A DNA stretch of 64,000 nucleotides from Micropruina sp. (lineage in GTDB: Bacteria; Actinomycetota; Actinomycetes; Propionibacteriales; Propionibacteriaceae): contig JADJTO010000004.1 of assembly GCA_016711105.1 (NCBI GenBank), positions 290,299 to 354,298 of the forward strand, given 5' to 3'. Shown here in pieces: positions 47,219 through 56,451 of the stretch; within the stretch, counting starts at the first letter, position 1, and each line of letters begins with the position of its first letter. The position numbers and the translations under genes are program-made. Under the pieces are notes generated by a model. The model ran no database searches. It saw nothing but the letters and a program-made list of their open reading frames with translations, and was not told the DNA's origin.

Positions 47219-47989
47219 TCAGGCACCGGTGGAGTGCAGGCCGCCGTCCACGTGGACCATTTCGCCCGTCGTGGAGGGGAACCAGTCGCTCAGCAGCGCG
47301 ACAACGGCTTTCGCAGTGGGCTCGAGATCCTTGGGATCCCAGCCGAGCGGCGCGCGGTGACCCCAGATGTTGTTGAACTCCTCCGAGCCGGGGATCGCCT
47401 TCTTGGCGATTGTCTCCAATGGGCCGGCGGCGACCAGGTTGGAGCGAATGCCCTCCGGACCGAGGTAACGGGCCAGGTAGCGCGAGGCACTCTCCAGGGC
47501 GGCCTTGGAAACGCCCATCCAGTCATAGATCGGCCAGGACTGTCGCGCGTCGAAGGTGAGTCCGACCACGGAGGATCCCCTCGGCATCAGCGGACGGCAG
47601 GCCATGGTCAGGCTGACCATCGAGTACGCCGACACCTGAACAGCGGTCTTCACGTCCTCTGCGGGAGTGGTCAGGAACTTGCCGCCCAGTGCCGTTTCCG
47701 GGTTGGCGTAGGCGATCGAGTGAACGACCCCGTCCAACCGGTCAACATGCTGGCGGACCTGGTCGGCGAGTCCGGCGAGATGGTCATCGTTGGTCACGTC
47801 GAGTTCCAACAGTGGCGGCTCAGGGTCCAGCCGCTTCAGGACGCGGGCGGTCAGGCTCATCGCCCGGCCGAAGTTGGACACAAGCACGGTCGCGCCCTCT
47901 TGTTGCGCGATCTCGGCCACTCGGTAGCCGATCGAGGTGTTCATGGTCACCCCAGCTACCAGGATGTTCTTGCCCTCGAGAATTCCCAT
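47219..47989 (-). CDS. fabI: Enoyl-ACP reductase, InhA-like
   Basis: 256 residues. NADH-dependent last step of type II fatty acid elongation. The start GILEGKNILVAGVTMNTSIGYR is the classical FabI cofactor motif. The catalytic Tyr and Lys lie in YDWMGVSKAALES, the same spacing as in InhA, and it ends GGLHSTGA. ATG 47989 (AAAGGG upstream) was chosen because the motif begins at residue 2. Follows fabG after 16 bases. Confidence 0.94.
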   Translation of the reverse strand: MGILEGKNILVAGVTMNTSIGYRVAEIAQQEGATVLVSNFGRAMSLTARVLKRLDPEPPLLELDVTNDDHLAGLADQVRQHVDRLDGVVHSIAYANPETALGGKFLTTPAEDVKTAVQVSAYSMVSLTMACRPLMPRGSSVVGLTFDARQSWPIYDWMGVSKAALESASRYLARYLGPEGIRSNLVAAGPLETIAKKAIPGSEEFNNIWGHRAPLGWDPKDLEPTAKAVVALLSDWFPSTTGEMVHVDGGLHSTGA

Positions 47990-48005
47990 GTGCGACAACC
48001 CTTTC

Positions 48006-48731
48006 TCAGTGACCCATGCCGAGGCCGCCATCAACGGGGATGACGGCACCAGAGATGTAGCCGGCGTTCTCGCCGACCAGGAACGCAACAGTGGCGGCGA
48101 CCTCGTGCGTCAGGCCCAGCCGACCGGCCGGAATAGCGGCCTTGTACCCAGCGACCACGTCGTCTGGCAGCACGGCGGTCATGTCGGTCTCGATGAAGCC
48201 CGGGGCAACCACGTTGGCAGTCACCCCACGCCCGCCGATCTCGCGAGTGAGAGACCGGGCCATTCCGATCAAGGCTGCCTTCGAGGCCGCATAGTTCACC
48301 TGCCCCGGCGAGCCGTAGAGGCCAACCACAGAGCCGGTGAAAATGATCCGGCCCCAGCGCTTGCGGATCATCGAACGGCTGGCCCGCTTGGCCACCCGGA
48401 ACGCGCCTTTGAGGTTCACGTCGATGACCTGGTCGAACTCCGCGTCGTTCATTCGCAGGATCAGGGTGTCTTTGGTGATGCCCGAGTTCGCCACCAGGAT
48501 CTCGACCGGACCATGCGCGGCCTCAGCTTCCTTGAAGGCGGCCTCGATCTGCGCGGCGTCGGTCACGTCGCAGGCGATGCCCAAGGCCCCGGCCGGCGCG
48601 TCCCCACCCCGGGAGAGGCTGGCGACCCGGTGGCCAGCAGCCAGCAGGTGCTCCACGATCGCCAGACCAATGCCCTTGTTGCCGCCAGTTACGACCGCGC
48701 TGCGGCCCGTGGGAGGTTCGGTGTCGGTCAC
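48006..48731 (-). CDS. fabG: 3-oxoacyl-ACP reductase
   Basis: 241 residues. NADPH-dependent ketoreductase: VVTGGNKGIGLAI, NSGIT, the catalytic Ser in FTGSVVG and Tyr/Lys in YAASKAAL, and the C-terminal PVDGGLGMGH. The fabG-fabI order matches mabA-inhA of mycobacteria. GTG 48731 is preferred to a TTG three codons earlier. Confidence 0.94.
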   Translation of the reverse strand: MTDTEPPTGRSAVVTGGNKGIGLAIVEHLLAAGHRVASLSRGGDAPAGALGIACDVTDAAQIEAAFKEAEAAHGPVEILVANSGITKDTLILRMNDAEFDQVIDVNLKGAFRVAKRASRSMIRKRWGRIIFTGSVVGLYGSPGQVNYAASKAALIGMARSLTREIGGRGVTANVVAPGFIETDMTAVLPDDVVAGYKAAIPAGRLGLTHEVAATVAFLVGENAGYISGAVIPVDGGLGMGH

Positions 48732-48791
48732 GCAGCACAACCTAGCGGAGAACCCTTCGGCAGGTCAGCACCTGCCGCGTACAGTGGGCAA

Positions 48792-49121
48792 GTGGCGCCG
48801 ACGAGCAGGACGAAATCCCAGCGACCCGCTCTGATCACCTCAGCCCGGGTGCCGAAGTCACTGGATGCCGTGGAGCGGAACAAGCGCTACGCGATCAGCA
48901 TGGTGATCCGGGTGTTCTGCTTCCTCGGCGGCTGCTTTACTCCCTCCCCGTGGAACTGGGTTCTGTTCGCGGGGGCCGCGTTGATTCCGGCGGTGGCAGT
49001 GGTGCTGGCGAACTTGGTCGACCTGCGAGCGCAACCGAATCCGACACCGAGCACCGAACCACTGGTCGGGGTGAAGGAACTTCCCGGCGGCGACGTCCTG
49101 GTTGGGACTGTGGAGGACTAG
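48792..49121 (+). CDS. DUF3099 small membrane protein
   Basis: 109 residues. ITSARVPKSLDAVERNKRYAISMVIR leads into two helices (FCFLGGCFTP..., WVLFAGAALIPAVAVVLANL), the DUF3099 pattern restricted to actinobacteria. Function unknown. GTG start; divergent from fabG and overlapping the end of the convergent MerR gene by 4 bases. Confidence 0.8.
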   Translation: MAPTSRTKSQRPALITSARVPKSLDAVERNKRYAISMVIRVFCFLGGCFTPSPWNWVLFAGAALIPAVAVVLANLVDLRAQPNPTPSTEPLVGVKELPGGDVLVGTVED

Positions 49122-49966
49122 ACCGCCACGCCCAGCCGCTGCGCCAAGGAGTGGGCGGCTTCGCCGAAGCGGTGTCCCAGCGCGATCACAGGTTCCCCGA
49201 CCTCGTACTGCCGTTGTCCACCGACACACATCACCACGTCGGGAACGATTGCCCGGACGGCGTCCAGCACCGCCAGCACCTGGGGAAGATCGGCCTGGCT
49301 CGGCGCTGTGGTGACCACGGCAGCTGGGCGAGCCCGCTTGGCCGCCCGACCCCACTCCTCGGCTGGGAGGTCCGGCCCCAGGTAGCGCACATCGAGCCCC
49401 GCACTTCGGACGATGCAGGCGAAGGCCATCAATCCCAGTTCGTGCCTGTTTCCCTCGGTAAGGCCCATCAGGATCACGGGGCCCCCGCGCTGCACTGCGG
49501 CGCTCTCGAACACCAGGCCCAACCGACGCATCAGCGCCGCCGCCAACTCGTGCTCCTGCTCCACGGAGATCCGCCCTTTTGCCCACTCCTCCCCCAAGAA
49601 GCCCAGCATGGGGAGGAGCCACTCATCAACGACTCGAGAGAACGGTTGCACCGCGAACCGGACGCCGAGCGTGGCCGTGGCCTGCTCCAGATCGAGTGAG
49701 CCGGAGGCAATTCCCTCGACGAACTCACGCGCATCGGGCAGCCACTCCACGTCGTGATCCTTCAGCGCCAGCACGGCTTCGCGCGGTTTCCAGCCCGCCT
49801 CCACCAAGCGACCTACCTCGCGGAAGGTGGCCAGCGCGGCGTCGTCGTAGAGGCGATAGCCGGCGTTGGTGCGCTCCGGCGGTGTCAGCCCGTAGCGGCG
49901 CTCCCAGGCGCGCAACGTCTCCGCAGGGATGCCGGTGAGCTTCGCGGCCTGCCCGATCGTGTACAC
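49118..49966 (-). CDS. MerR-family regulator with B12-binding domain (CarH/LitR type)
   Basis: 282 residues. N-terminal MerR helix-turn-helix (YTIGQAAKLTGIPAETLRAWERRYG). C-terminal cobalamin-binding module: Trp-x9-Glu-His in EEWAKGRISVEQEHELAAAL, which shields the adenosyl group in CarH, and EGNRHELGL with the candidate lower ligand His. A Rossmann-like B12 domain follows (DLPAEEWGRAAKRARPAAVV). In CarH/LitR proteins AdoB12 tetramers bind DNA in the dark and light releases them. GTG 49966 is taken as start since the MerR motif begins there and no ribosome-binding site is seen; the mRNA may be leaderless. Confidence 0.85.
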   Translation of the reverse strand: MYTIGQAAKLTGIPAETLRAWERRYGLTPPERTNAGYRLYDDAALATFREVGRLVEAGWKPREAVLALKDHDVEWLPDAREFVEGIASGSLDLEQATATLGVRFAVQPFSRVVDEWLLPMLGFLGEEWAKGRISVEQEHELAAALMRRLGLVFESAAVQRGGPVILMGLTEGNRHELGLMAFACIVRSAGLDVRYLGPDLPAEEWGRAAKRARPAAVVTTAPSQADLPQVLAVLDAVRAIVPDVVMCVGGQRQYEVGEPVIALGHRFGEAAHSLAQRLGVAV

Positions 49967-49973
49967 GCCGCCA

Positions 49974-50002
49974 AGGTTGGGACAAACCTTGTACAAAGTC
50001 AA
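49974..50002 (-). promoter_or_regulatory. Promoter of the CarH-like gene with palindromic operator
   Basis: On the minus strand TTGACT (49997-50002) and CAACCT (49974-49979) are 17 bases apart. The spacer holds the palindrome TTGTACAA (49989-49996), which fits the nnTnnACAnn half-site known for CarH. A start site 6-7 bases after the -10 box would coincide with the GTG, giving a leaderless message. Confidence 0.5.
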
Positions 50003-50047
50003 GCCGGGTTGGCCAGTGGGGCGCAGTTCGTGCCTAAGCTAGCTGGC

Positions 50048-50827
50048 ATGTCTCGCATGGTTCTTCGCTGGGTGGGTTTGGCGGTGTTCGCGATCACGTT
50101 GTCGATCGCGTTCGTCAATCTGGGCTCCTGGCAACTTGATCGCCTCGACCAGCGGCGTAACCGCAACGAGACCGTACTCAGCCACGAGACCGCTCCCGTG
50201 GTCGCCTTCGAGACCGTGTTCACCCGGCCCCTGACCGAGGGTGACCAGTGGCAACGCGTCAGCGCGACCGGCGTCTTCGACGGCCAGCATCAGTTCGTGG
50301 TCCGCTACCGCTCCAACGCGGGTTCGACCGGGTATGAAGTGGTGACCCCCCTGCGCACCTCCTCGGGTGTGGTCCTGGTGGATCGCGGCTTCGCCACCCG
50401 TCCGGCTGGGCAGGACTTCCCAGCCGCCGCCGCCGCGCCACCCCCAGGCACGGTCACCGTGGTCGGCTACGTCCGGCGCAACGAACAAGCCAGCGAGCCA
50501 GCCATGCGGCCGGTCAACGGGCAAATGAGGTCGATCAACAGTGACGCCATCGCCGAAGTCCTGCCCTATCCGGTGCGCAACGGTTACATCGGCGCGATCA
50601 CGGTGACCCCGGACGTTGGCGCTGGCCTGGCTCCGGTGCATCCGCCGGCGTTGGGCGAGGGGGCCCATTTCTCCTACGCCCTGCAGTGGTTCGCCTTCGC
50701 CGGGCTCGCCGGCCTCGCGGTGATCGTCCTGATTCGCTCCGATCTCCGCGATCAGCGCAAGGCGGCCGCCAAGTTGGCGAAAGCCGAGGCTGCGGCCAAC
50801 GCGCCATCCCGGGAGGCCGCGCCCTAA
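50048..50827 (+). CDS. SURF1 family protein
   Basis: 259 residues. N-terminal helix (WVGLAVFAITLSIAFVNLGSWQ), the SURF1 motif GSWQLDRLDQRRNRN, extracytoplasmic domain with VTPLRTSSGVVLVDRGF, and C-terminal helix after HFSYALQWFAFA. The family aids cytochrome c oxidase assembly. Divergent from the CarH-like gene, sharing its operator region; followed by an SDR gene after 9 bases. Confidence 0.9.
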   Translation: MSRMVLRWVGLAVFAITLSIAFVNLGSWQLDRLDQRRNRNETVLSHETAPVVAFETVFTRPLTEGDQWQRVSATGVFDGQHQFVVRYRSNAGSTGYEVVTPLRTSSGVVLVDRGFATRPAGQDFPAAAAAPPPGTVTVVGYVRRNEQASEPAMRPVNGQMRSINSDAIAEVLPYPVRNGYIGAITVTPDVGAGLAPVHPPALGEGAHFSYALQWFAFAGLAGLAVIVLIRSDLRDQRKAAAKLAKAEAAANAPSREAAP

Positions 50828-50836
50828 GGTGGGCGC

Positions 50837-51595
50837 ATGGATCTGGGGTTAGCCAGCAAGGTCTTCGTCATCACAGCGGCCAGCGCCGGGTTGGGACGCG
50901 CGGCCGCCGACCAGCTTCTCGCCGAGGGTGCTCGGGTCGTTCTGGTGGCTCGGCGAGCCGAGGTGTTGGCCCAAGCCGTGACCGCTTACGGTGCCGACCG
51001 CGTTGCCGTCCTGCCCGCCGACCTGGCAGCCGCCGACACTCCCCAACGTGCCGTGGACCTGGCTCTGGCCAGCTTCGGACGGCTGGACGGGGCCCTGGTC
51101 AGCGTCGGGGGCCCGCCGCGGGGCACTGTTCTGGGCACGGCCGACCAGGAGTGGACCGAGGCTTTCGAGTCGGTTTTCTTACCGGCGCTGCGCTCCGCCC
51201 GTGCCGTGATCGGCGGGGCGGCAAATCCGGTCACGCTGGCGTTCGTGCTCTCGACCTCGGCGAAGGTCCCCCTGCCCTCGATGGCGCTCTCCAACGGGCT
51301 GCGACCCGGGCTGGCCATGCTGATCAAGCAGCTGGCCGACGAGGTCGGCCCTGTCGGCACCCGGGTCGTAGGTCTGCTGCCGGGCACCATCAACACCGAG
51401 CGGATCACCTGGCTGCACTCCCAGAGCGCTGACCCTGCCGCCACACGTGCCGCGGCGGAGGCCGGGATACCGTTGCGCCGACTGGGCCGACCGGCCGAGT
51501 TCGGACTCGTCGCGGCCTTCGTCCTCTCCCCGGCAGCCTCGTACCTCACCGGGTGCCTGATTCCGGTCGATGGCGGAGCGTTGCGCGCATTGTGA
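50837..51595 (+). CDS. SDR-family protein lacking the catalytic Tyr-x3-Lys
   Basis: 252 residues. The nucleotide motif TAASAGLGRAAADQL and the C-terminal PVDGGALRAL are SDR-like. Around the active site LSTSAKVPLPSMALSNGLRP keeps the Ser but has no Tyr-x3-Lys. A subgroup of SDRs with this LSN pattern exists, with unproven activity. Between SURF1 and the methyltransferase gene, whose GTG overlaps its stop. Confidence 0.85.
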   Translation: MDLGLASKVFVITAASAGLGRAAADQLLAEGARVVLVARRAEVLAQAVTAYGADRVAVLPADLAAADTPQRAVDLALASFGRLDGALVSVGGPPRGTVLGTADQEWTEAFESVFLPALRSARAVIGGAANPVTLAFVLSTSAKVPLPSMALSNGLRPGLAMLIKQLADEVGPVGTRVVGLLPGTINTERITWLHSQSADPAATRAAAEAGIPLRRLGRPAEFGLVAAFVLSPAASYLTGCLIPVDGGALRAL

Positions 51596-52389
51596 GCCTC
51601 GACGCGATCACTGAACTTCTCGCCTGCCCGAGCTGTGGCGAGAGTCTTGGACTCTCCGGACGGACGCTCCGCTGTGCCGGCGGGCACAGCTTCGACCTGG
51701 CTCGGCAGGGCTACGCGAATCTCGCCAATGGTCCCGAGCCGGCCAATGCCGACACCGCCGGCATGCTGCAGGCCCGACGCCGGGTACAGCAGGCCGGGCT
51801 GTTCGCTCCCCTGACCGAGGAGCTCGCTCAACTCTGCGCTCACGACCTGACGATCCTGGACGTGGGCGCCGGGACCGGCCACCACCTTGCCGGCTGCCTT
51901 CCCGCCGAGGGGGTCGGGCTGGCCATCGACATCTCCAAATCCGCCGCGAGGTTGGCTGCGCGGGTCGATGGACGGATCGGTGCCGTCGTGGCCGACGTCT
52001 GGCAGGGAGTGCCGGTCAGATCAGGGGTGCTCGACTCCGTCCTGTGCGTGTTCGCTCCGCGGAACCTGGCCGAGTTCCGTCGAGTCCTGCGGCCCGAGGG
52101 CCACCTGATCGTGGTCACCCCCGAAGCTGACCACTTGCTGGAGCTTCGGGAGGCCTTCGGGCTGATCGGCATCGAGGCCGGTAAGCAAGAACGGCTGTTG
52201 GCTGCGGCTTCGGGGCTGTTCTCCCTCGTGGCAACGCGAGACGTCGCCTACCGTCGAGACTGCTCGGCCGACCAGGTTGCCGACCTGATCGCGATGGGTC
52301 CGAATGCCTTCCACGGTCTCCACCTCGACCCTCCTGCGATGAACGTCAGTTTCGACGTCCGAGTCGCCGTCTTCAGCCCGATCCATTGA
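51592..52389 (+). CDS. RlmA-like rRNA guanine-N1 methyltransferase
   Basis: 265 residues. N-terminal zinc finger Cys-x2-Cys...Cys-x3-His (ACPSCGESL, LRCAGGHSFD) then ARQGYANLA and the SAM motif ILDVGAGTGHHLA, the RlmA(I)/(II) layout. It probably methylates G745 or G748 of 23S rRNA; which cannot be said. The GTG at 51592 overlaps the SDR stop. Confidence 0.88.
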   Translation: MSLDAITELLACPSCGESLGLSGRTLRCAGGHSFDLARQGYANLANGPEPANADTAGMLQARRRVQQAGLFAPLTEELAQLCAHDLTILDVGAGTGHHLAGCLPAEGVGLAIDISKSAARLAARVDGRIGAVVADVWQGVPVRSGVLDSVLCVFAPRNLAEFRRVLRPEGHLIVVTPEADHLLELREAFGLIGIEAGKQERLLAAASGLFSLVATRDVAYRRDCSADQVADLIAMGPNAFHGLHLDPPAMNVSFDVRVAVFSPIH

Positions 52390-52456
52390 GCGCGACCGCG
52401 GGCGCGCCACCCAAGGCGATATCCTCCCGTCCGACCCATCAGGAGACGAGACTGAC

Positions 52457-53656
52457 ATGACGTGGCCGACCCAGGCAGCAACCGACCTACTCAGCGCGCT
52501 GGCCCGGGGCATCGATCAGGTTCTGGACGAGGCCGCCGCGCTGCGCCGTGACCTGCACGCCCATCCGCACCTGGGTGGTTTCGAGGGGCCGACCGCCCAG
52601 CGTCTTCGCGACGCCTTGGGGTTGCCGGTGACCAAAGTGGCCGGAACCGGCTTCCTGACCCGGCTCGGTCCGGCCGGGCCGTCGGTGGGGATTCGGGCCG
52701 AGTTGGACGGCCTCCCGGTCGCCGAGGAGACGGGCGTCGCCTGGGCTGCGACCAACGGAGCCATGCATGCCTGCGGCCACGATGTGCACATGGCTGCCAC
52801 CTGGGCACTTCTCACCGCGGCGTCGAGAATCGCCTTGCCGGTGGGGATGGTCGGGGTCTTTCAACCCCGGGAGGAGGTTCAGCCCTCCGGCGCCAAAGAC
52901 ATTCTGGACTCGGGGCTGATGGCCGCCGAGCAGATTCGCGGGATGATCGCTGCGCACGTCCAGCCCCGAGTCAGCGTCGGCGTGATCAGCACCGGCGTCG
53001 GCGGGATCAATGCCGCAGCGGACGAGTTCGACATCGTCGTCCGCGGGCACGCCGGTCACGGCGCCTACCCGCAGGTCACGATCGATCCCGTCCCGGTGCT
53101 GGCCTCGATTGCTTTGGGACTGCACGAACTGGTCGGACGGACCATCGACCCGACCCACCCGGCGGTGCTCACCATCGGGCGGATTCAGGCCGGAACCACG
53201 CACAACATCATCCCCGAGTACGGCTCGCTGCACGGCATCGTCCGCACCATGCACGAGACGGATCGACGCCACCTCCATGCTGATCTGCGGCGGCTGGCCG
53301 AGCACACCGCGGCGGCCCGGGGCGCCACTGCCGAGGTGAGCATCCTGGTAGGCGATCCGGTGCTGGCCAACGCTGCCGACCTCGTCCGTGCCGTGGACCC
53401 TTTGCTGGACGGGCTGGGCATCACGGTCGCCGAGGAGCCGTTCCGTTCCTGCGGCGCGGACGACTTCTCCCACTACTCGGCGGCCTGCCAGATCCTGATG
53501 ATGTTTGTCGGGACGGGTGAAGAGACCGGCGGTCGGCATGAGATCGGCCTGCACCACCCTCGCTACCTGCCCGGTGATGAGACCTTGCGTCAGGTGGCTC
53601 TGGCGCTGGCCGCCGGATATGTGGCCGGGGCACGGGTTGCTGGCGGGTTGGCTTGA
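52457..53656 (+). CDS. M20-family amidohydrolase
   Basis: 399 residues. LRRDLHAHPHLGGFE at the start, the metal ligands in GAMHACGHDVHMA, FQPREEVQPSGA with the catalytic Glu pair, the dimerisation domain with GHAGHGAYPQ, and a final HHPRYLPGDE ligand. Similar to N-acyl amino acid (hippurate-like) deacylases; the substrate is unknown. GGAGAC precedes the ATG. Confidence 0.92.
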   Translation: MTWPTQAATDLLSALARGIDQVLDEAAALRRDLHAHPHLGGFEGPTAQRLRDALGLPVTKVAGTGFLTRLGPAGPSVGIRAELDGLPVAEETGVAWAATNGAMHACGHDVHMAATWALLTAASRIALPVGMVGVFQPREEVQPSGAKDILDSGLMAAEQIRGMIAAHVQPRVSVGVISTGVGGINAAADEFDIVVRGHAGHGAYPQVTIDPVPVLASIALGLHELVGRTIDPTHPAVLTIGRIQAGTTHNIIPEYGSLHGIVRTMHETDRRHLHADLRRLAEHTAAARGATAEVSILVGDPVLANAADLVRAVDPLLDGLGITVAEEPFRSCGADDFSHYSAACQILMMFVGTGEETGGRHEIGLHHPRYLPGDETLRQVALALAAGYVAGARVAGGLA

Positions 53657-53663
53657 ACTCCGC

Positions 53664-55262
53664 TCAGGCCAGAGAGACCAGATCCTGGTAATCGGGGTTC
53701 CACAGGTCCTCAACGCCGTCGGGCAGCAACAAGACTCGATCGGGCTCGAGTGCCTCCACCGCCCCCTCGTCGTGGGTGACCAGCACAATCGCTCCGGTGT
53801 AGGTCTTGATCGCCGCCAGGACCTCACGCCGTGAGGCCGGGTCAAGGTTGTTGGTCGGCTCGTCCAGCAGCAGAACGTTGGCGGCCGAGACGACCAGCAT
53901 GGCCAGAGCGAGCCGGGTCTTCTCGCCACCTGACAGCACCCGAGCCGGCTTCGCGACGTCGTCACCGCTGAACAGGAACGACCCCAGGATCCCCCGCACC
54001 TCGGTTTCGGTGAGGTCCGGCGAGGCCGACACCATGTTCTCCAGAACGGTGCGCGAGACATCGAGGGTCTCGTGTTCCTGGGCGTAGTAGCCCAGCCGCA
54101 GCCCGTGCCCGGGAATCACTTCTCCGGTGTCGGATTCCTCCACGCCGGACAGCACCCGCAACAAGGTGGTCTTGCCGGCGCCGTTCAGCCCCAACACCAC
54201 CACCTTGGAGCCCTTGTCGATGGCCAGGTCTACGTCGGTGAAGACCTCGAGCGACCCGTAGGACTTGGACAACTCGCGCGCGGTCAGAGGGGTCTTGCCG
54301 CAGGCGGCCGGCTTGGGGAAGCGAATCCGTGCCACCTTGTCGGAGGCCCGTTCGTCCTCGATCGAGGCCAGCAGTTTCGTTGCCCGCTTGGCCATGTTCT
54401 GGGCGGCGGTGGCCTTAGTGGCCTTGGCCCGCATCTTGTCGGCCTGGGCCATCAGCTGCTCGGCCTTGCGTTCGGCGTTCAGCCGCTCGCGCTTGCGGCG
54501 CTTCTCGTCGGTCTCGCGCTGGAGGAGATAGCTCTTCCACCCCATCGAGTACAGGTCGAGCTCGGCGCGGTTGGCGTCCAGGTGGAAGACCTTGTTGACC
54601 ACGGCGGAGAGCAAGCCCGAATCGTGGGAGATCACGATCAAACCGCCGGGGTAGTTGGCCAGATAGCTGCGCAGCCAGACGATCGAATCGGCATCCAGGT
54701 GGTTGGTCGGCTCGTCCAGCAGCAGATTGTCGGCGCCCGAAAAGAGGATTCGACCGAGTTCGACCCGGCGACGCTGCCCTCCCGACAGGGTCCGCAACGG
54801 CTGATGCAAGACCCGCTCCGGCAAGCCAAGATTGTTGGCGATCCGGGCCGCCTCGGCCTCCGAGGCGTAGCCACCGGCAGCGCCCAGTTCTGCCTCGGCC
54901 CTCGCCCAGGAGGCCATGGCGCTCTCCATCGCGTCCCCGTCCGCGGTCGACATCGCCTCTGAGTAGGTGGTCAAGCGCTTGAGGATCTGGTCGAGCCCGC
55001 GCGCCGACAGGATCCGGTCCTTGGCCAGGACGTTCAGGTCCCCGGTGCGAGGGTCCTGAGGAAGGTAGCCGATCTGCCCGTTGCGGGTGACTTGACCGGC
55101 AGCTGGCAACGCCTCACCAGCCAGGATGCGGGTCAGCGTGGTCTTGCCTGCGCCGTTGCGGCCGACCAGCCCGACCCGATCACCGGCCCCCACCTGGAAC
55201 GAGGTAGGGGACAGCAATAGCCGGGCTCCGGCCCGTACTTGAACATCTCTGGCGACCAACAT
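53664..55262 (-). CDS. ABC-F family ATPase
   Basis: 532 residues with two ABC domains (Walker A GRNGAGKTT and GLNGAGKTT; signatures LSGGQRRRVELGR and LSGGEKTRLALAM) and the charged linker between them (KSYLLQRETDEKRRKRERL). No membrane domain. ABC-F proteins act on ribosomes, in translation control or antibiotic protection; the subgroup is uncertain. Convergent with the amidohydrolase gene. Confidence 0.92.
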   Translation of the reverse strand: MLVARDVQVRAGARLLLSPTSFQVGAGDRVGLVGRNGAGKTTLTRILAGEALPAAGQVTRNGQIGYLPQDPRTGDLNVLAKDRILSARGLDQILKRLTTYSEAMSTADGDAMESAMASWARAEAELGAAGGYASEAEAARIANNLGLPERVLHQPLRTLSGGQRRRVELGRILFSGADNLLLDEPTNHLDADSIVWLRSYLANYPGGLIVISHDSGLLSAVVNKVFHLDANRAELDLYSMGWKSYLLQRETDEKRRKRERLNAERKAEQLMAQADKMRAKATKATAAQNMAKRATKLLASIEDERASDKVARIRFPKPAACGKTPLTARELSKSYGSLEVFTDVDLAIDKGSKVVVLGLNGAGKTTLLRVLSGVEESDTGEVIPGHGLRLGYYAQEHETLDVSRTVLENMVSASPDLTETEVRGILGSFLFSGDDVAKPARVLSGGEKTRLALAMLVVSAANVLLLDEPTNNLDPASRREVLAAIKTYTGAIVLVTHDEGAVEALEPDRVLLLPDGVEDLWNPDYQDLVSLA

Positions 55263-55328
55263 CGTCCCCGATCTTCCCCGACCTGGGCCATGCGGTCAAA
55301 AGGAAGACCCCTAGGTTCGCCCGCCGGC

Positions 55329-56372
55329 TCAGTTGTTGCGGCCGCGGGCGGACACCGGCCAACGCTCCCGTTGCTCCCCCGAGGCGTCGAACACCACCAG
55401 TTCCTCGACCAGGTTGACCGCATTGCAGACATGGTTGGGCACCACCCGGACGACGGAGCCCAGCGCGGGAAGTTCCGCCAGCTCCACCACCGCGTGGTGT
55501 TCCGACAGCATCACGATTCGGGCGTCCGGGTGATCGAGCAACCTCCCGAAACCGCTGGCATACGGCGCCCGGTCCGCCCCCAGGATCTTGCTGCCGCTGT
55601 CCAGTACGGCCCGGCCGCCGGCGTGGCTGACCACCCGGGCGTGGACGGTCAGCGCGATCTGCTCCGGAGTGCAGGTGCTCAGCTCCCACTGCTGCGCATC
55701 GCCGAACACGTACACGCCGGGTCGGTACTCGTTCGCCTCCCCGCCGGAGAAAGCCAGGCTGGGGGTCGAACCGCCCGAGAGCGTCCGCGGCTCGATCCCC
55801 TGGGCACGGAACGACTCCGCGGCCCGGAGCAGGGCGGCGTCCTCGTCCGCTGCGGCACGGGCCGGTCCCTCGGCAGCGGCATAGCTATGGCCGGGGAAGG
55901 TGAACACGCCGGCGACGTCAAGGCCCAACTCCGAACCCAGGGCGGCCAACTCGCCGGCACGTTCCGGGGCGATCCCGCTGCGATGGTGACCACTGTCCAC
56001 CTCGATCAGCACCGCCACGTCCAGCCCGACCAGGCCGGCCAGGCCCTCAGCGGAGTCAGCGCCGACGGTGAGCCGCACCCTGGAGGCCAGCCCAGCCAGC
56101 CGCTCACGCTGGACGGCATCGACCCACAGCGGGTAGGCGATCAGGATGTCGTCGAAGCCCCCGGCGGCGAAGACCTCGGCCTCACCCACGGTGGCGACGG
56201 TGATCCCGGTCGCGCCGGCGGCCAGTTGCAGGGCCGCAAGCTGCAGGCTCTTGTGCGTTTTCACGTGCGGACGCAAGGCCACCCCGCGCCCCGCGGCCCA
56301 GGTCGCGACCCGCTCGATATTGGTCTGGAGCACGGGGAGGTCCACCGCGAGAAACGGGGTCGGGAGCGTCAT
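55329..56372 (-). CDS. D-threonine aldolase-like PLP enzyme (DSD1/alanine racemase N-fold)
   Basis: 347 residues. The PLP Lys lies in RPHVKTHKS; zinc-binding His and Cys in VVPNHVCNAVNL; GGSTPS and EYRPGVYVFGD bind the cofactor phosphate. This fits D-threonine aldolase/D-serine dehydratase-like enzymes; which amino acid it uses is not clear. ATG 56372 (MTLPTPFLAVDL) is typical for the family. Confidence 0.87.
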   Translation of the reverse strand: MTLPTPFLAVDLPVLQTNIERVATWAAGRGVALRPHVKTHKSLQLAALQLAAGATGITVATVGEAEVFAAGGFDDILIAYPLWVDAVQRERLAGLASRVRLTVGADSAEGLAGLVGLDVAVLIEVDSGHHRSGIAPERAGELAALGSELGLDVAGVFTFPGHSYAAAEGPARAAADEDAALLRAAESFRAQGIEPRTLSGGSTPSLAFSGGEANEYRPGVYVFGDAQQWELSTCTPEQIALTVHARVVSHAGGRAVLDSGSKILGADRAPYASGFGRLLDHPDARIVMLSEHHAVVELAELPALGSVVRVVPNHVCNAVNLVEELVVFDASGEQRERWPVSARGRNN

Positions 56373-56451
56373 GACCGCAGCGTACAAGGGCGTCTGGGCC
56401 ACGCGCCTCGATTCACCGGCTTCGGCTCCTCACCCGGCGCGGCCACAGCAG

